The position numbers were made by a program, and so were the translations under genes. A stretch of 64,000 nt of DNA, from the NCBI GenBank assembly GCA_023461035.1, contig JAEWOD010000016.1, forward strand, positions 62,001-126,000. The letters are read 5' to 3'. The notes under the pieces were generated by a model that worked only from the letters and a program-made list of their open reading frames with translations, was not told the DNA's origin and ran no database searches. The DNA comes from Bacteroidota bacterium. Lineage in GTDB: Bacteria; Bacteroidota; Bacteroidia; Flavobacteriales; Weeksellaceae. Shown piece after piece: positions 1 to 8,296 of the stretch (positions within the stretch are counted from its first letter, which is position 1; each line of letters opens with the position of its first letter).

Positions 1-124
1 TGATTATTTTGGGGATAGCGATAAAAGTCAAAAGAAATGAAAGAGAAAAAGATAAAATTACTTTGAGATAAAGTGAGGAATAGCCCAGAAAATTAGCGAT
101 TAATTCTAAATTTAAGTTTTTCAT
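1..124 (-). CDS. Partial membrane protein, probable WecA/TagO-like sugar-1-phosphate transferase (N-terminus)
   Basis: An open frame starts at ATG 124-122 and runs off the left edge, giving about 41 residues. After a short polar start, the translation contains the segment NFLGYSSLYLKVILSF, followed by a hydrophobic stretch ending in FIAIPKII. Seen: one strongly hydrophobic segment with no stop. Known: undecaprenyl-phosphate HexNAc-1-phosphate transferases (MraY/WecA superfamily) of Bacteroidota begin with this kind of sequence and prime polysaccharide synthesis at the inner membrane. It overlaps the end of the preceding GT2 gene by 32 bp in another frame, which suggests translational coupling. 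The family call rests only on the N-terminus and could be wrong. That it is a real coding start is more secure. Confidence 0.55.
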   Translation of the reverse strand, partial: MKNLNLELIANFLGYSSLYLKVILSFSLSFLLTFIAIPKII

Positions 125-860
125 ACTTTTTCATTCCGTTCAATGCCCAGTGAAGGGTATAATAAGTTGATTGTAGCAAAGATAAATTTAAAAATTCAGA
201 ATAAACGGCAAATTGTTTACGAAGTATCTTGAATTTATTTCTGGAGTAAGAGGTTTTCCGTATCCTGTAAATTGCCAAAGGTTCCTTTATGGCTCTGGCT
301 TTGGGGATTTTTCTTAGAACTTCAATCCACATCGCATAGTCTTCTCGCATGTCCACTTCCGGAATTCTGACTTTCCCAATTCTTTTGGTATCATACATCG
401 AAGTCAACATAGGAATCGGACAATTATAAAGAATTCGATCATAAGTAATATGATCTTCCGCTATGAAATCCGTCAACAAAGGATTCAGTTCCTCATCATG
501 ACGTTTATAAGATGCATACACCAATTCCTCTTGATTTTCAACCAGAAATCCATGTACTGTTTCCAGAAAATTTGGTAACCAAACATCATCACTATCCAAA
601 AAAGTTATGAATCTACCCGAAGCATTTTCAAGCGCCAGATTTCTTGCTTCTGCCGCTCCTACATTTTTATTTAGCGGAATCAAATGGATTCTTTCATCTT
701 TTAATTCATTGATAATTTGAACCGAATTATCTTTGGAGTGATCATCAACTATCCACCACTCCCAGTCAGTAAAAGTTTGATTTAAAACTGACTGAATAGT
801 TTCGGACAAATATTTCTCCGAATTATAACAAGGTGTGATGATGGAAACAGCTGGATTCAT
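93..860 (-). CDS. Glycosyltransferase family 2
   Basis: A 255-residue cytoplasmic or membrane-associated GT-A fold sugar transferase. Seen: the N-terminal strand SIITPCYN (about 6-13), a nucleotide-sugar binding DD pair (39-40), the region GAAEARNLAL, and the metal-binding DSDD (89-92). Known: family 2 enzymes move a sugar from a nucleotide donor onto a lipid-linked acceptor with inversion. The gene lies 7 bp downstream of the EpsG-like polymerase gene, and its 3' end overlaps the WecA-like start, so it belongs to the same minus-strand operon. The donor and acceptor cannot be read from the sequence. Confidence 0.93.
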   Translation of the reverse strand: MNPAVSIITPCYNSEKYLSETIQSVLNQTFTDWEWWIVDDHSKDNSVQIINELKDERIHLIPLNKNVGAAEARNLALENASGRFITFLDSDDVWLPNFLETVHGFLVENQEELVYASYKRHDEELNPLLTDFIAEDHITYDRILYNCPIPMLTSMYDTKRIGKVRIPEVDMREDYAMWIEVLRKIPKARAIKEPLAIYRIRKTSYSRNKFKILRKQFAVYSEFLNLSLLQSTYYTLHWALNGMKKYEKLKFRINR

Positions 861-867
861 CCCGACA

Positions 868-1986
868 TTATTTACTTTCTAAAAACCCATAAGGAACCCA
901 TTCGTTAAGAGAAGTCTTGTAATTTCCGAAACCTGACTTGTCTCCCCAATTATAATAGAAATTGACATACAACAAAATGGTATAAGATGTAAAAGAAATA
1001 TAAACAAAATTCTTGATTAGCTTATTATCTTTCAAAGCCATAACCATCCTCGGAACAACAAATATGATGAAAACCGTATAAAAACCGGGAAGACGTGCCG
1101 CAAAAATACCTTGTCCAAAAAAGAAATAAATAACTACTCCAAAAATGTATAGATTCCTGAAATAAGCAAACAACGGATCCTTTTCCGTAACATTTTTATT
1201 AAAAAGTAAAATGGCAAAAACCGTCAGAACTTTTACAATATCTCCCAATACACCTCTGTCCATCAGTTCATTGACATAGTCATTATAAGTTTCAGCTACA
1301 CCAAACGGCATAAATTGCATGATTCCGTCTATGGCAGCACTTAGTCCAAATAAGTTAAACACAATGGCGCCCACCACGATTAAGATAATTGTGGTATTAT
1401 TCATTCTAATTTTAACAATCCAGTAGGCCAGTATAAAAGCAACTACTGCTTTATGAAACAAAAAGGCTATCACAAAACAAATCAAAAACTTCCATAGTTT
1501 ACGTTCTATGATATATTTCACAGAAAAAAGCATGATGGCACTGGCCAAACCCTGACGCACATGCACATGTTCTTCAAACAGGTAAGTCGGGATAAAATAC
1601 ATAAGAAGCGCCATAAAAACATAGCCTCCATATCTGTAAATCGTAATCGATTTTAAAGTCAGAGCGATGATGGCAATGATCAATGTAAAGCTCGCATAAC
1701 CTAAACCTAATGCGCTAACCAATTTGTTCAGAAGCATATAACCATACTCCATATCCACCATTTCTGCCAGATAACCCAATTCGGTAAAACTGACAGTTGA
1801 AGCCCCTTCAAAAGCATTCCAATAAGCCAACCAGTCCGGACTTAAACCATAAGCCAGTCCCGCAGTAAGCATCATCATCACAATGATGAAATAGTACCAG
1901 CGTCTGTCAGGTTTTTCTTCTTTACTGACTTCATAAATGGACGAAATCAGTATAAGAATGGCCAATAAGTTATAGATAAAACTCAT
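868..1986 (-). CDS. EpsG-family polysaccharide polymerase-like membrane protein
   Basis: A 372-residue polytopic membrane protein with roughly ten hydrophobic segments. Seen: an early loop containing YGLSPDWLAYW (47-57), a central HVRQGLASAI segment (142-151) with R144 and Q145, and a following loop with H178 in FLFHKAV. This layout matches EpsG/Wzy-type proteins, which polymerise lipid-linked repeat units at the periplasmic face of the inner membrane. It lies 5 bp downstream of a GT2 gene and 7 bp upstream of another, consistent with an assembly operon. It is the only polymerase candidate in the window. Confidence 0.85.
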   Translation of the reverse strand: MSFIYNLLAILILISSIYEVSKEEKPDRRWYYFIIVMMMLTAGLAYGLSPDWLAYWNAFEGASTVSFTELGYLAEMVDMEYGYMLLNKLVSALGLGYASFTLIIAIIALTLKSITIYRYGGYVFMALLMYFIPTYLFEEHVHVRQGLASAIMLFSVKYIIERKLWKFLICFVIAFLFHKAVVAFILAYWIVKIRMNNTTIILIVVGAIVFNLFGLSAAIDGIMQFMPFGVAETYNDYVNELMDRGVLGDIVKVLTVFAILLFNKNVTEKDPLFAYFRNLYIFGVVIYFFFGQGIFAARLPGFYTVFIIFVVPRMVMALKDNKLIKNFVYISFTSYTILLYVNFYYNWGDKSGFGNYKTSLNEWVPYGFLESK

Positions 1987-1991
1987 GCTTT

Positions 1992-2969
1992 TTAGCTCAA
2001 CAAGATTAATTTAGGGTAGATAAACCCCATTAAATAATAAATCTGCTTTTTCAATGGCAAAGAAAACAAATAATTTACTGCAAACCTTTTATATCCCAAT
2101 ATTTTAATTTTCGAAATATGATATTTGGACAATTCTTTATCCAATTCGTTCAGCATTTCCTTTTTTAATTTTTTGTCTCTCACAAATGCCACATAGGCCA
2201 AAAACGAATAATAGCCCTGAAAAATAAAAAACCGCTCAAATTCTTCTCTCCGCTTACTGTACAGGCTTTTGTCAAATGCCTCCTTTACACTTTCAATCGC
2301 CAAAAACATATCCAACCCTTTTCTTGTATGGGTTTTGGTGATGGAATCCCGGCGTTCAAAATATTTATAAAAAGGTTCATTTATTTTGGCAATGATTTTT
2401 GACTCCAAAACCAATTTGGGTATCAACTCAATGTCCTCAAAATGAATTCCTTTCCGGAATCTATGCTTTTCAAATAATTCTTTTTTGAATAATTTATTAC
2501 ACGCAAAACAAGCCATTTCGCCAAAAATAGTAAAGTCATTTTCCAATACGATTTTCTCCGGCAACTGCGGCGATTGCGGCAATTCCCGAAAGGCTTCTCC
2601 CCTTTCATTCACTTTTTCCAAATCGCATAAAACAATCTCCGCATCATGCTCCATCGCTTTTTCATACATCTGCTCAAACATTTCTGCCGAAACATAATCA
2701 TCACTATCCACAAAACCGATGAAATCACCTTCGGCTTTTTCCAATCCGAAATTTCGGGCATCGCTCAGGCCGCCATTTGGTTTTTGAAATGCTTTTATTT
2801 TGTTTGACTTTTTGGAAAATTCGTCAATTATTTCCTGCGAATTATCCGTCGACCCGTCATTTACCACTATAATTTCCAATTCGTCCAAAGTCTGATCCAG
2901 CAAGGAATTCAGACATTTCGCCAAATACCTGGAAGTGTTGTAAACCGGAACGATGACAGATACTTTCAT
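1992..2969 (-). CDS. Glycosyltransferase family 2
   Basis: 325 residues. Seen: VSVIVPVYN at the start, NDGSTDNS (37-44), GGLSDARNFGL (66-76) and the metal-binding DSDD (88-91), the classical GT2 signature set. The C-terminal third carries basic amphipathic and hydrophobic stretches that probably hold it at the inner membrane. It lies 5 bp upstream of the EpsG-like gene and 43 bp downstream of a GT4 gene; a small palindrome pair lies in that spacer. Role: adds one sugar of the repeat unit; specificity is unknown. Confidence 0.93.
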   Translation of the reverse strand: MKVSVIVPVYNTSRYLAKCLNSLLDQTLDELEIIVVNDGSTDNSQEIIDEFSKKSNKIKAFQKPNGGLSDARNFGLEKAEGDFIGFVDSDDYVSAEMFEQMYEKAMEHDAEIVLCDLEKVNERGEAFRELPQSPQLPEKIVLENDFTIFGEMACFACNKLFKKELFEKHRFRKGIHFEDIELIPKLVLESKIIAKINEPFYKYFERRDSITKTHTRKGLDMFLAIESVKEAFDKSLYSKRREEFERFFIFQGYYSFLAYVAFVRDKKLKKEMLNELDKELSKYHISKIKILGYKRFAVNYLFSLPLKKQIYYLMGFIYPKLILLS

Positions 2970-2993
2970 TTTTATTTCAAAATAAATTTAATT

Positions 2994-3041
2994 AAACCTC
3001 CGAGGTTTAATATCATTTCGCTGAAAAACCTTGGAGGTTTT
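2994..3041. repeat. Two AAACCT-N3-AGGTTT palindromes
   Basis: Two 15-bp palindromes with identical 6-bp arms (AAACCT and AGGTTT) lie at 2994-3008 (spacer CCG) and about 3026-3040 (spacer TGG). The second is inside the last codons of the GT4 gene ending at 3013 and encodes part of its C-terminus (NLQGF). The first follows the stop codon. They may act as a weak 3' hairpin or be copies of a dispersed short repeat. Neither role is proven. Confidence 0.6.
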
Positions 3042-4122
3042 CCGAATTTTTTCTTAATTCACTCAAAACCTGATTGTATTGCTGAACAATTATTTCCTTT
3101 GAAAAACGCAATTCTATGCTTTCCCGGATAAATTCCTTATCATAATTTTTATCGGTCAAACGCTCAATTTCCCGGGCAAAACCTTCCGCATCTTCAATCG
3201 GAAAAATTTCGCCATTGACTCCCGGCTGGATGATTTCATCGATTCCACCCGGACAATTGTTAACCAAAGCATAAGTTCCACAAGCGCCCGCTTCCAGCAA
3301 AACGTTTGGAAAACCCTCATAGCGCGACGAAAGTACAAACAAATCTGACTGATGCAAATATGGATATGGATTCTGCTTAATTCCCAAAAATTCTACATTT
3401 CTCAATCTTAATTTATCTTTTTGCTCCGCCAACTTTTCACGGTCCCGGCCATCGCCCAAAATATGGAGTTTGATAGGTTTATCTTTCAAATGCGCAAAAA
3501 CATCCAACAACAGGTCAAAGCCTTTCCTTTCCGTTAAATTCCCTATTGCAACCACATTTTTGAATTTGTCCGAAAATAATTTTTCATTCTGAATCATTTG
3601 ATTTTGAATAAATTTAATATCCACAGGATTGTTGATTTTTACAATTTTCTCCGGTTGGATTGAAAAATTCTCCACCAAATCATTTCTCATATCATCAGAT
3701 TGAGCAATTATTTTATGAAAATTATTATAAAACCGATAAAAAAACTTGATTTCCTTTCGTTTCACATGTTTTGAAACCACATTGGTTTCTCTGGCTATGA
3801 ATTTTGTCTTTTTAAAAAATGGAATCATAGGCGAAAGCAAAGCACTGACTTCGCCCCAACCTCCAAATACAATATCGGGTTTATCTTTTCGGATCAATTT
3901 CAAAACCGAAAAAACAGCAAAGCGGATTCTATCTATTTTTAAATCAATGAGTTTCACATCGGATTTCAACAAATCCAACGGCATTCCTTCTTTACTGAAT
4001 AAAACCAATGTGGTTTCAAATTTGGTTCGGTCGAGTTCGTTGCAAAGCGTAAAAATAACACGCTCCGCACCACCAAACGTAAGTCCGGGCAAAAGAAAAT
4101 ATATTTTTTTAGAGTGATTCAA
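3013..4122 (-). CDS. Glycosyltransferase family 4
   Basis: 369 residues with a GT-B fold. Seen: a glycine-rich GGAERV motif (17-22), GNLTERKGFDLLL (194-206) opening the C-terminal domain, ILGDGRD, and the family EX7E motif in YEGFPNVLLEA (E269 and E277) that contacts the donor nucleotide. Known: GT4 enzymes are retaining and use nucleotide sugars. The start codon is TTG at 4122; no better ATG exists before the conserved N-terminal strand. The last residues are encoded by a small palindromic repeat. The spacer to the upstream formyltransferase gene is 138 bp and filled with simple repeats. Confidence 0.92.
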   Translation of the reverse strand: MNHSKKIYFLLPGLTFGGAERVIFTLCNELDRTKFETTLVLFSKEGMPLDLLKSDVKLIDLKIDRIRFAVFSVLKLIRKDKPDIVFGGWGEVSALLSPMIPFFKKTKFIARETNVVSKHVKRKEIKFFYRFYNNFHKIIAQSDDMRNDLVENFSIQPEKIVKINNPVDIKFIQNQMIQNEKLFSDKFKNVVAIGNLTERKGFDLLLDVFAHLKDKPIKLHILGDGRDREKLAEQKDKLRLRNVEFLGIKQNPYPYLHQSDLFVLSSRYEGFPNVLLEAGACGTYALVNNCPGGIDEIIQPGVNGEIFPIEDAEGFAREIERLTDKNYDKEFIRESIELRFSKEIIVQQYNQVLSELRKNSENLQGFSAK

Positions 4123-4169
4123 TGTAGTTTTTTTCAGGTTTCATCCTCCACGGCGAACAAGAGTTTCAA

Positions 4170-4204
4170 GTTTAATGTTTAATGTTTAATGTTTAATGTT
4201 TAAT
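4170..4204. repeat. Five tandem copies of the heptamer GTTTAAT
   Basis: Exact 7-bp units begin at 4170, 4177, 4184, 4191 and 4198, followed by a partial unit. They lie in the spacer between the formyltransferase and GT4 genes. The array is the kind that can change length by slippage. No promoter box can be assigned within it. Confidence 0.9.
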
Positions 4205-4230
4205 GTTCAAAATTATAAATCTTATTTCAT

Positions 4231-4264
4231 ACACACGCTCTTACTCTCCAACTCTCCAACTCAG
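4231..4264. repeat. CTC-rich low-complexity tail of the formyltransferase gene
   Basis: On the sense (minus) strand this reads TGAGTTGGAGAGTTGGAGAG and continues with similar units. The TGA is the stop codon of the formyltransferase gene. Similar tails follow three other genes in the window (34259-34302, 54861-54900 and 55335-55418). Confidence 0.75.
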
Positions 4265-5028
4265 CAAACTCCTTTGGTCAAAAAATGCCAAATATATCCC
4301 CAAATCGTAGGATGGTACCAAATTTGGCTTTCCAGTTTGGGTTCGATTTTTTTCAAAGAACCTGCTGCTGCATCTCCAATCGCCTTTCTCATCAAAGGAA
4401 TCCCCGCTGCAGTTTGATAATACGGATAAGTGGTAAAATTATCTTTTTTTTCGGGTTGAATGACGGCCTGATATAAAATCCCGCCCGTATCTACGCCTTT
4501 ATCCACCAAATGAACCGTTACCCCGCAATTTTCCAAATCCCGGTTGACCAACGCCCAATATCCGCCGTGAATTCCTCTGTATCGCGGTGTAATTCCTTCG
4601 TGTGTATTGATGAAAACCGCATCCACAGCCGACAAAACTTTTTTGGAAATAATCCGGCAACCATTGACAATGACCACATCCGGATTGATTTTTTGTAATA
4701 ATGCTATGGTTTCCGGCGCATTTACACTGGCTACATCTATCAATTTCTCATTGGGAATTGGATCATCATTTAATCCTAATTTTTGAATGACCTTTTCTTT
4801 TTGCTTTTGGGAGAAGTTTCTGAGAATCGGTAAAAGGAAAATTCCAAAAGCAATTTGTCCCGCCACATTGAACCACCCCAATTTTTTGGCTCGGTTTTTC
4901 ATGATGGTTTTCATCGGGACTGGCGTTTCCCGAATCACCGTATGAATTTCCAGATCTTTGGCCAATCCGTTGTACATGAACCTTGAAGAAATCGCCGGCC
5001 CGGTCAGCATCAGGATTTTAATGCGCAT
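4261..5028 (-). CDS. Formyltransferase-family enzyme (sugar N-formyltransferase-like)
   Basis: 255 residues from the ATG at 5028, chosen because MRIKILMLTG is the natural first strand; an in-frame ATG 24 bp upstream only lengthens the overlap with the previous gene. Seen: VNGCRII (121-127), then INTHEGITPRYRG (140-152) and GVDTGG (178-183). These supply the family's Asn-His-Asp catalytic set as N141, H143 and D180. Known: this fold transfers a formyl group from N10-formyl-THF to an amine, on Met-tRNA or on amino sugars. The locus suggests an amino-sugar substrate (inference). It overlaps the upstream deacetylase gene by 11 bp, a plausible deacetylate-then-formylate pair. A paralogous pair lies at 28.6-30.1 kb. 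Confidence 0.8.
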   Translation of the reverse strand: MRIKILMLTGPAISSRFMYNGLAKDLEIHTVIRETPVPMKTIMKNRAKKLGWFNVAGQIAFGIFLLPILRNFSQKQKEKVIQKLGLNDDPIPNEKLIDVASVNAPETIALLQKINPDVVIVNGCRIISKKVLSAVDAVFINTHEGITPRYRGIHGGYWALVNRDLENCGVTVHLVDKGVDTGGILYQAVIQPEKKDNFTTYPYYQTAAGIPLMRKAIGDAAAGSLKKIEPKLESQIWYHPTIWGYIWHFLTKGVC

Positions 5029-6016
5029 GTTTTTCTTTATAAAGTTCCACAACTTCTGCCATATTTACACTTTTCATTTGGTATTTTAATTGAAGAAATT
5101 GGTAGTGCTGCAATATTTCTTCCAACCTGTCAAAATTCACATCCTGATTGATCCCGATGTCATGCGGATGAAACCAAAGATGAAATATTTTTCCTTTTCG
5201 GGCTGCATGATTCATCTGCTTTTTAATTCTCCGCATTTTCAAAAAATCAAATTTTGATTCCGATTTTTTATAAGGCCGTAACCATCGGCTCGCTCTGATT
5301 TGATACAGATTTCCTTTTTTTATTTCTTCCAAATTTTGGCAATGATGATTTCCCAAACAAATAAAATAATCCAAATAGCGAACGGCTCTTTTCACCACAC
5401 CTTCGTCAGCTCCTCTCGCTGCCGAATGAAACCATGCTTTTTCTGTTTCTCTGTATATTTCAATTCCGTTATCGGAAAGGGTTTCCAGATAGTCCGGGTT
5501 GATTTGATGACGTGGAAATACAAAGGATTTTAGTTGAATATCATTGGCTTCGCCAATTTTAATTGCCGCTTTTAAATCCGCTTCAAATTCTTCCCGGCTT
5601 TGTCCCGGTTCCAATCCGTAATAATGCGAAAATGTATGCGTCCCGATTTCATGGCGCGGATCATTTTTTACCAATTCGACTAATTTTTTCCCGAAATAAT
5701 AACGCGGATCATGGTTTGGGGATTCTTCCATATATCCATGGTAAGGCGAAAGATTTTGATCGGAATATTGAGGTTTTATCGTTGGAAGAAATTGATTGAG
5801 TTCTTCATAATTCTCTGAAAACATTGCTCCTACCGTTGCAAAAGTAGCATGGATATCATATTTCTCAAACAATTTCAGCATTTTGGGAATGACTTCCCAA
5901 ACACCTAAAACGTTGGCTCCGTATTGCTCAAAACTGAATTTGTCCCGGATTCCCCAAAACAATTCAAAATCGAGCGAAATCACAAATAAACCTTTGGTTT
6001 CAGGATTTGGACTCAT
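5018..6016 (-). CDS. Polysaccharide deacetylase family protein (NodB-like)
   Basis: 332 residues. Seen: the first metal motif as SLDFE (14-18), the second as THTFSH (126-131, with H127 and H131), FPRH in the middle and WFHPHDI (about 285-291) near the end. These are recognisable carbohydrate esterase 4 motifs, although the usual TFDD is LDFE here. Known: this fold removes N- or O-acetyl groups with a divalent metal. No signal peptide is visible, so it probably acts in the cytoplasm, perhaps on a lipid-linked sugar. It overlaps the acyltransferase gene upstream by 4 bp and the formyltransferase gene downstream by 11 bp, which ties the three together. Confidence 0.85.
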   Translation of the reverse strand: MSPNPETKGLFVISLDFELFWGIRDKFSFEQYGANVLGVWEVIPKMLKLFEKYDIHATFATVGAMFSENYEELNQFLPTIKPQYSDQNLSPYHGYMEESPNHDPRYYFGKKLVELVKNDPRHEIGTHTFSHYYGLEPGQSREEFEADLKAAIKIGEANDIQLKSFVFPRHQINPDYLETLSDNGIEIYRETEKAWFHSAARGADEGVVKRAVRYLDYFICLGNHHCQNLEEIKKGNLYQIRASRWLRPYKKSESKFDFLKMRRIKKQMNHAARKGKIFHLWFHPHDIGINQDVNFDRLEEILQHYQFLQLKYQMKSVNMAEVVELYKEKHAH

Positions 6017-6558
6017 ACACGATTGTTTATATAGCCTTCCGTTGCTGTATCGCTTTTCATGGTTTTAGCCGGATTTCCTACTACAATGGAATTGTCATCC
6101 ACATCATTTGCCACATAGGAATTGGGAGCGATCAACACATTGTTTCCGATTTTGATTCCTCCGACAATGACGGCATTGGTTCCGATCCAGACATTGTCAC
6201 CAATCTCCGGAACACCTTGTCTTTCGCCCCGATTGGTTTGACCAATGGTAACACCGTGTGCCAGATTACAATTTTTCCCGATTTTGGCTTTGGGATTAAC
6301 CACAACCGTTCCCCAATGCCCTAAATATAATCCACCGCCGATTTCGGTTTTATAGGAAATTTGAAAACCATATAAAATTTGATATCGACGCAGCATCAAA
6401 CGGTAAAAAATTCCCGTAGGGTTTTTGGGCGAAGTATTTTGAGACTTTCTTAAATAATATAAAAACAACAATCCCGGATCTGAGAAAACATCCCAGAAAA
6501 AGACTTTTTTATATTTTCCGTTTTTGCGGAAATAATCTTGTTGAAGTAATGTCGGCAT
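6013..6558 (-). CDS. Serine acetyltransferase-like hexapeptide acyltransferase
   Basis: 181 residues. The first 70 are helical and basic; the rest is a left-handed beta helix with hexapeptide repeats. Seen: LGHWGTVV (79-86, H81), LAHGVTIGQ (99-107, H101), then IGDNVWIGTNAVIVGG and VLIAPNSYVANDV. The spacing resembles CysE-type acetyltransferases, but in a polysaccharide locus it more likely acetylates a sugar (inference). It overlaps the deacetylase gene by 4 bp and abuts the GT4 gene upstream by a 1-bp overlap. Confidence 0.85.
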   Translation of the reverse strand: MPTLLQQDYFRKNGKYKKVFFWDVFSDPGLLFLYYLRKSQNTSPKNPTGIFYRLMLRRYQILYGFQISYKTEIGGGLYLGHWGTVVVNPKAKIGKNCNLAHGVTIGQTNRGERQGVPEIGDNVWIGTNAVIVGGIKIGNNVLIAPNSYVANDVDDNSIVVGNPAKTMKSDTATEGYINNRV

Positions 6559-7712
6559 TATAAATTATCTATAATTTCTTCAATTTTTTTTACCGAATTT
6601 TCCAGAGAAAAAGGTTGTGTAAAATTAGCAATTTTGTTTTGATAGGTCTTGGTTAATTCCGGTTCGGTCATGATGCGTTTCATTCCCTCATAAATTCCTT
6701 CTTCCGAATTCTCCACAATTAACCCCAATTCGCCCTCATTCAACATTTCCCGCACTCCTGAAACATCTGTTGCTACAATGGTTTTCTCCAATGTCAAAGC
6801 CTCATAAAGAACGGTTGGGAATCCCTCATATCGTGAAGAAAGAATAAAAAAATCTGCTGCTTTGAAATAAGGATAAGGATTATCTGTAAATCCAAGCATA
6901 GTCGCCGTTTCATCTGCTCCCAATTCAGTTTTTAATCTCTTGATGTTTTCAAAATCATACCCATCACCAACTATCAAAACGAGATGTTTGAATCCTTCTT
7001 CCAATAATCTTTTGTGAACTTTCAGTAAACGGTCAAATCCTTTTTGAGGAAAAACGGTTCCGACTGAAACAAATAAAGGTTGGAAGCCGGAAGCCGGAAG
7101 CCGGAAGTTAGGATTGAATTCGGCTTTGGTTAGAATTTCTTGTGTATCAAGTGGATTATAAATCCGGATAATTCGATTGGATTCGTCTTCGTTTCGAGCC
7201 ATATTTTGAAAATCCTTTTGAATATGTTCTGAAATCACCATGATTTTATCAAAACCAAAGAATTTTCGGATTTCCTCATCGGTATAATCGTGAAATTCGG
7301 TTTTGCGTAAATCATTATGAATCCAAACTATTTTTTTTGAGGATTTCTGAGGCGAATTTAAAATATCATCACGCATTCCGTGAATGGCCGCAAACTCTAC
7401 ATCGTATTTCTTTCCTTTGAGGATGAATTTATATAAAAGCGAGGGAAAAGATTTTAGAACTTTTTGATAGATTACCCGAAATGCCTTTTGAGGTATGTCC
7501 TGCAAACGGTTGGTGGTGATCATTTCACCGTGATTCAGATAAAGAACATTTATCCAATCCGGAATTTCCTTTAAATATTTCCCCGAATATAAATTCAGCA
7601 ATAAATCGATTTCGTATTTATCAGATGGTAGGTTTTTCAAAAAGGTGGCCAATACTTTTTCTGCTCCGCCATGGCGAAGAGAACCGATTCGTATAAGGAT
7701 TTTCTTTTTCAA
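6558..7712 (-). CDS. Glycosyltransferase family 4
   Basis: 384 residues. Seen: RHGGAEKV near the N-terminus, VSVGTVFPQKGFDRLL at the start of the C-terminal domain, and the EX7E motif in YEGFPTVLYEAL (about residue 300). The start codon is TTG (7712), with a TACTTTTA box at 7720-7727 on the same strand. Oddity: a triple heptamer (GGAAGCC, 7082-7102) lies in the interdomain linker and encodes part of RLPASGFQP. Shifts of one unit there would break the frame. The gene is followed directly by the acyltransferase gene. Confidence 0.92.
   Translation of the reverse strand: MKKKILIRIGSLRHGGAEKVLATFLKNLPSDKYEIDLLLNLYSGKYLKEIPDWINVLYLNHGEMITTNRLQDIPQKAFRVIYQKVLKSFPSLLYKFILKGKKYDVEFAAIHGMRDDILNSPQKSSKKIVWIHNDLRKTEFHDYTDEEIRKFFGFDKIMVISEHIQKDFQNMARNEDESNRIIRIYNPLDTQEILTKAEFNPNFRLPASGFQPLFVSVGTVFPQKGFDRLLKVHKRLLEEGFKHLVLIVGDGYDFENIKRLKTELGADETATMLGFTDNPYPYFKAADFFILSSRYEGFPTVLYEALTLEKTIVATDVSGVREMLNEGELGLIVENSEEGIYEGMKRIMTEPELTKTYQNKIANFTQPFSLENSVKKIEEIIDNL
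7082..7107. repeat. Three tandem GGAAGCC heptamers inside a GT4 gene
   Basis: Exact units start at 7082, 7089 and 7096, and a partial GGAAG follows. Because 7 is not a multiple of 3, gain or loss of one unit would frameshift the glycosyltransferase. Confidence 0.85.
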
Positions 7713-7743
7713 GACGTTGTAAAAGTATTAATTTTGGCTGTAT

Positions 7744-8177
7744 ATGAAAGCAACCATTCGAAACTTAACCAAAAAGCTTTTTCCAGAAAAACTTCTCTTT
7801 CAATTTGCGTCAGGCAAAAATGACAATCATCTGCTTGTGAAGATTCTGCCTCGTAATTCTCAATATTCGGATTCTGACATCCGACCTGTTATCCGCTAGG
7901 GAATTCGCTATCAATTGAATTTGAATAATTATAATGATTGGCTTTTATATTTTGGAGTTGACAATCAAAACAAAGAAAGTATTTATCAAAAAATTCAAGA
8001 TGGTTTTGTGGTTTTGATGTGGGCAGTAATATCGGCGAAGTTTTGCTAATTATGGCAAAAGTAAATCCGGACGAAAAAATATATGATTCTGAACCGGTTC
8101 AATCAACTTTTGAAAAACTTTCTAAAAACAAAACGCCAATCCCAACAACTGTAAAAATAATAACTCGCTATAAATAA
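7744..8177 (+). pseudogene. Degraded FkbM-family methyltransferase
   Basis: This opposite-strand remnant fills the only gap over 300 bp in the polysaccharide locus. From ATG 7744 the frame reads 51 codons to an internal TAG (7897-7899). It continues in the same frame through YNDWLLYFGV, then loses one base near 8015. The next frame resumes with DVGSNIGEVLLIMAK, IYDSEP and FEKLSKNK, and ends at TAA 8175. The fragments match the N-terminal and SAM-binding part of FkbM-type sugar methyltransferases (VLDVGxNIGE, FEP). The C-terminal half is missing. A TAATTTTG box at 7729-7736 is still present. The remaining 8178-8296 shows nothing recognisable. Confidence 0.8.
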
Positions 8178-8296
8178 AAATACATTTTGCCATTTGTAAT
8201 GCTTTTTTCCAAGTGCCCAATACACAATGAAAACGATGGGAAAAAAGAGAGCAAAAGATAGCGAGTTAAATAGCATAAAATAAGGAGAGATTTAGA

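Noticed and set aside
4196..4417. Plus-strand open frame over the formyltransferase 3' end
   Set aside because: It is antisense to a motif-bearing gene and begins in simple repeats.
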